From assembly GCA_004369085.1 (NCBI GenBank), contig ML210254.1, forward strand, positions 1-64,000: a stretch of DNA of 64,000 bases, in the 5' to 3' direction. Shown piece by piece: positions 60,257 through 64,000 of the stretch; the first letter of the stretch is position 1; every line of letters begins with the position of its first letter. The translations under genes were made by a program, and so were the position numbers. The notes under the pieces were generated by a model. That model searched no databases and was not told the DNA's origin. It saw nothing but the letters and a program-made list of their open reading frames with translations. This DNA is from Coprinopsis marcescibilis (taxonomy: Eukaryota > Basidiomycota > Agaricomycetes > Agaricales > Psathyrellaceae).

Positions 60257-60939
60257 GTCTTGAGCGGGTGCCATATTCGACTTCCACGCCACCCTCAATA
60301 GAGCGGTGAGCTAGTATTTATTATTTCACCTCAATTAATAACTATTACTCGTGAATTATTTTACTGTCCTTACTCTGTGCTTTGCCGATAGGCGCTGGTG
60401 AATCGGATTCTTTTTATGCTTGGCCGCCGGCATCCGCTGCCTTTGAAATATTTCGTTTCCGCGGGTCTGGCATGCCAGCCATGGCAGAATTCTGTTTGTG
60501 GTTGATCATCAACCATGATGTTCCCTTTCCGTTCAAATCTCCATAGTTCTGGCGTGCTCTTGCTGCGCGTGCGTCAATCCAGAGTCCAAACAAAGAAAGC
60601 CTTACAAAGGACCTCTTCGACTGCTGCTTAGTATGTTTTTCTCTAAAAGAGGATTCAATGATCCACGCTGACAGCACTGTATTTATAGATCCCAATTAAG
60701 TAGAACGTGTGGGGCATCGATGACGACATACGACTCCTCGTTCCTGTACGAAACCAAGTATTCCAGCGACCATGGTTTGAAGCCGGTTTCCATCTCCTAC
60801 AGCATCGACCATCCGATTCCCTCTGCTCGCAAGCAAGCTAAAAATGCCGCTGTCCAAGCAAGCTTCAGGCTTTCACAACGTGATCTCTCTCGTCTCATGA
60901 GTGGCGCCTAATTTTCTGATGCAAGTTCTATAGCGGAGC
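60257..60939. other. Intergenic; short ORF 60,720-60,911
   Basis: Holds the laccase 3' flank and probably the promoter and 5' end of the next gene. A 63-codon ATG ORF at 60,720-60,911 looks coding-like but cannot be spliced in frame to the next exon, so it is left unassigned. Confidence 0.4.
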
Positions 60940-62712
60940 TTGACGCTACCGTCGTCATCTGAATCTCACGCATCGTCGGCCTCAGTCACTCATGCAATCC
61001 AACTCGGCACCATTTATTCGGTTCGCGAAGAGAACGCCTCAAAGTCAACCACAAATCTGGATCTACAGGCAGCGTTCTCTTCGCTTCCTAGCATTTCGCC
61101 ATCGCGGGATCTAATCTTGGAGCTGGAGTACGTCAAACGCATGCACCAAGAAGATAAGGACTTCTATACCCGCGAGGTTGGACACTTGCGTCGGCTCCTG
61201 CTCGACTGTGAGCAGGCTCTACGGGACCAGAAGGACGGTTATAGACAACAGAGCATGTTTCTTGAGAAGGTAGTCAGGGCTAAGGAGGCAGCGGTTGCAG
61301 AAAGAAACGATCTTCGGGAACATCGCAAGCGACTTTCGACGGAGCTGGATGCGAAACGGAGGGAGTTCTCTGATGCGATGGACGTTCTGGAGGCGACACA
61401 GACAGAGTTGGATGGGCGACTGAAGCAGCCTTCCGATGGTGGGGAGTCTCGAACTATTTCGGATTTGCAGGCCCCCATGGTGGAGGGGTATAGTGCTCTC
61501 CCTGGGAGGGCAGCTGCGCTTAGAGAGCAATTGGTGGAGAGTGAGGAAAGGTTCCAGGCAGCATGCTTTGCTTGGTCTCGGGAAAGTAAACATCAACGTA
61601 GACTCAGCAACACGTCGACACGAGAGGTCAACAATCAGCTGAAGCGACAAGAAGAAACAATGAGGCAACTCTTGACGGATAACGAGGGTTTGGCTGCACA
61701 GGTGGCCTCCATGAACGATCGATTGACGTACGCTACCAAGGAGCTCCACGAGAAAGAGAGGGAGCTACGGGCTTCAAGAATCCTCCCACTAATTCAAGCC
61801 CAGGCTTCATTCGACGATGCAATCGCAACCGTCCAGGCTCTCAACGCGAAGATCTCGGAAACTGCGGCGAGGATCGCTGCGGCTGTCCAACCATATCGAT
61901 ATCGGTCGACAAACACCACCAGCTCTGATGGGGTCCGGTGGCTTGGAGTTCCTCTCATCTCTGTGTTACCAACTCTGCTCCCTAATGTCGAAGTTCATGC
62001 ACCTACCATCGTACATCCCCGGTCACATGTGATACACCAAGTATATTTTCGTGCAATGCTCGCTAATTGGTGTGCATATGGGGTATCTGCGTGGACTTTG
62101 GTAGAGGGTGGCGGCCAAAAGAACGGGGATCTTTTGTCGACCATCTACCGGAAGCTTAGGACTGTTGGCAAGTACCCTCGTTCTGCTTACTGTACCTGTT
62201 ACCGAGGCTAACTGTATATCACTATAGAGGACCCGTTGGTAGTAGCGAGATGGAGAGCCCTGTCCCGAAGTCAACTCACGATCTCAAGAGCGAGTTGGAT
62301 GGACAGTTTGACCTCGGCGCTGAACAGCGTTTTGGGAGCGCTTGGCTTAATCTACGGAGAACCAGAAGCCAGTCTTATTCCTCTTTTGGATCCATTTTTA
62401 ACTGCCGTTCGCGATACTCGTCGAATACTCGGCGAACTTGTGGTTCAAATGGAATTGGATGTCGCCGTCGTGCAACCAGGTTCTCGTTTCAACGGACAGA
62501 CAATGCGTGATCGAGTCCATCTCCCTTCTCAGGACATTGCATCACGTTCGAGTGCGACGGCGTGCAGCTCAGAGGAGAGCGATGATTTGGTAGTTGCGAC
62601 CTTGAAGCTTGGTCTAACAAAGACTTCGGGCCAAGGACAAGAGTTTGTGATTTTACCAACTGTTCTGCGAAGGAATACCCTGCTTTCGGGTTATTTTCCC
62701 TTGCAGTCATGA
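60940..62712 (+). CDS. Coiled-coil protein with conserved C-terminal domain
   Basis: Model exons about 60940-62179 and 62228-62712. The first half is long coiled coil (about 61,100-61,850), with ELEYVKRMHQEDKDFYTRE and many heptads. The C-terminal part, with QVYFRAMLANWCAYGVSAW, then VVARWRALSRSQ after the intron, and SSEESDDLVVATLKLGLTK, resembles a family frequent in Agaricomycetes and of unknown role. The 5' end is unclear: the open frame begins just after an acceptor-like TATAG at about 60,933, so an upstream exon with the start codon is needed. The intron donor GTTCTG is weak but keeps the conserved frame and has a CTAAC branch site. Confidence 0.68.
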
Positions 62713-62838
62713 ACCGACAGTTGAACGACCCGCACATTGTTTCCCGCATGCTTAATATTCTGACCCATTTTATCACGTAATTAGTTGTAGCTGACAGTAT
62801 TAGTCCACAAGAAGCAATTTTCTAAATCATATTGCATT

Positions 62839-63615
62839 CTACATCGTCCTCAGCCTCCTAGCTAAAGTATCCGCCTGAAGCATATCCTGAAACTTATTTT
62901 CCACAGCTCGCCTGGCGTCGAAGGCTCCGCGACCTCCTGCTAGCTCACGCAGCTGATAAATGCGAATTGTAATCTCCATGCTCAGGAGGTTACCCTCATG
63001 GACATCGGGTCCAGTGTTTCGTTGAACGAGATCGATGCAACCTTCTTTAAACCACTCTTTCTGACCGTACTCCCTTCCCAGCATGATCTTTGAGACTGGC
63101 TTGTTGTTGAGGAGAGGTGTGACGGAATCGATGGCGAAAGCGCGGATATCGTCCAGACCCCACATATCGCAGAGTTTGAGGATGGCCTCCCACTCGATGA
63201 GGCTGATCAGCTCATACCTCACCGGGATGTCCCTAAAGCAGCATCAGAATGTTGTCTGGATTAGGTGAAAAGTAAGATAAGATTCACTTACAGCGGATGT
63301 ACCAATTTCATCAGTGCACGAAAATCGCTCTCTGTCACATCATGTTTTTCCGCCAAGTTGATTGGTGTATCTTCTGATGATTCATCGAGGTCTATATTCA
63401 GCCGCTTTGCACGAGCGAGGTGATATTTGGGTACTAAGAATATCGTATCTTCCACCTATCAGCGGCAAGAGCCCTGATATGTTAGCCAGATTCAACTGAC
63501 GCGTCTCAGGGGTACTCACTTTAATGAATACTGGCTCAAGGAAGTAGACATCATCCCTGGCAGAGATGTACTTGGAAAAGCTCGCTTGGGTGGTTGCAAA
63601 ACCACTGTCCGGCAT
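62839..63615 (-). CDS. BTB/POZ domain protein
   Basis: Model exons 63520-63615, 63292-63455, 62839-63232, 217 residues, all in phase. The first exons give the BTB core: DDVYFLEPVFIKVEDTIFLV, KYHLARAKRL, then EDTPINL and FRALMKLVHPL. The last exon has the helical part common in Agaricomycete BTB proteins: WEAILKLCDMWGLDDIRAFA, then KIMLGREYGQKEW. These families are expanded in Agaricomycetes and may act as Cul3 adaptors, but no MATH or Kelch domain is present and partners are unknown. The N-terminus is shorter than usual; an upstream exon beyond 63,615 is possible. Confidence 0.82.
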
Positions 63616-64000
63616 TTGGTGAATGGCTGTGGTAAGAGACAGGAGGGCCGGAGGCAAGGCCAGTCGTGATGTAGCCTTGCGATCGTCTACTACTTAAATC
63701 AGTATAACATTCTCAGCGCTTATTTCCATGCTGCCTTTGAATTCAAAAAGCTTGCTATTCAACACACGTACTTTCTATCAAAGGGATACTTGCATCTCAT
63801 TCTACAGTAGAAGCCTCGCCAATGGTCGAGTAGTCTTGTAGGGTAACGGAAATCTTTATTCCTAAAATGGTCCGCCAGGCAACCGCGACTTTGTCGGCTT
63901 CCACCATCACTGCTCCCTTCTTCCACCCATCGTCCTGCGGCATTGTGGCTATTCATTCTCCCTTGAGACTGGTCATCACACAATGTCCCCTGCGAGTGAT
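63616..64000. other. Window end, no gene assigned
   Basis: Probable promoter of the BTB gene. ORF 63,759-63,983 (minus) has no recognisable content. A gene continuing beyond the window cannot be excluded. Confidence 0.35.

Noticed and set aside
60720..60911. 63-codon ORF as first exon of the coiled-coil gene
   Set aside because: No donor/acceptor pair joins it in frame to the exon beginning near 60,937.
1..64000. tRNA genes, rRNA, CRISPR arrays, bacterial operon signals
   Set aside because: None could be recognised, and CRISPR or operon logic does not apply to this intron-rich fungal DNA. A tRNA scan by program would be more reliable than reading by eye.

Overview
The window looks like nuclear DNA of a filamentous basidiomycete, most probably an Agaricomycete. 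Genes are densely split by introns of about 50-70 bases with GT..AG ends and CTRAY-like branch sites. The gene families are typical of that class: NACHT-ankyrin NLR-like proteins, Mx-like dynamins, an HSPA12-type Hsp70, a PalB calpain, a laccase and BTB/POZ proteins. No species can be named from the sequence alone.

Region 1-22,696 is a tandem triplication. Each unit holds a decayed inositol-3-phosphate synthase (INO1) gene on the minus strand, a spacer, and an NLR-like gene on the plus strand with the same seven-exon layout. Unit 1 (about 1-6,350) has an NLR with two frameshifts. Unit 2 (about 6,350-15,436) and unit 3 (about 15,437-22,696) have open NLRs of about 1,142 and 1,312 residues. All three share a 24-base first exon encoding MGxxxSKP, which resembles a Src-type myristoylation signal. 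They also share a conserved glycine-rich motif ahead of the NACHT ATPase domain.

Region 22,875-33,000 carries two paralogous dynamin-like GTPases (minus strand) and a fragment of a third. The second paralog has a solo LTR with a target-site duplication inserted in the last (GED) exon. Between the two lie a fold-back element, a diverged local repeat and a pseudogene of a two-domain beta-sandwich membrane protein.

Region 34,000-48,900 holds a TPR-like protein, an intact membrane protein of the same beta-sandwich family, a PalB/calpain-7-like protease with an altered catalytic Asn position, a nuclear-looking coiled-coil protein, an HSPA12-like Hsp70 and one orphan.

Region 50,700-64,000 holds a third beta-sandwich membrane protein, three orphans, an AT-rich ORF of foreign appearance, a small SnoaL-like protein, an intact laccase, a coiled-coil protein and a BTB/POZ protein.

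The NLR array next to Mx-like dynamins is a plausible defence or allorecognition neighbourhood, but that link rests on proximity only. Exon coordinates were derived by hand from splice signals and frame continuity and should be treated as models.
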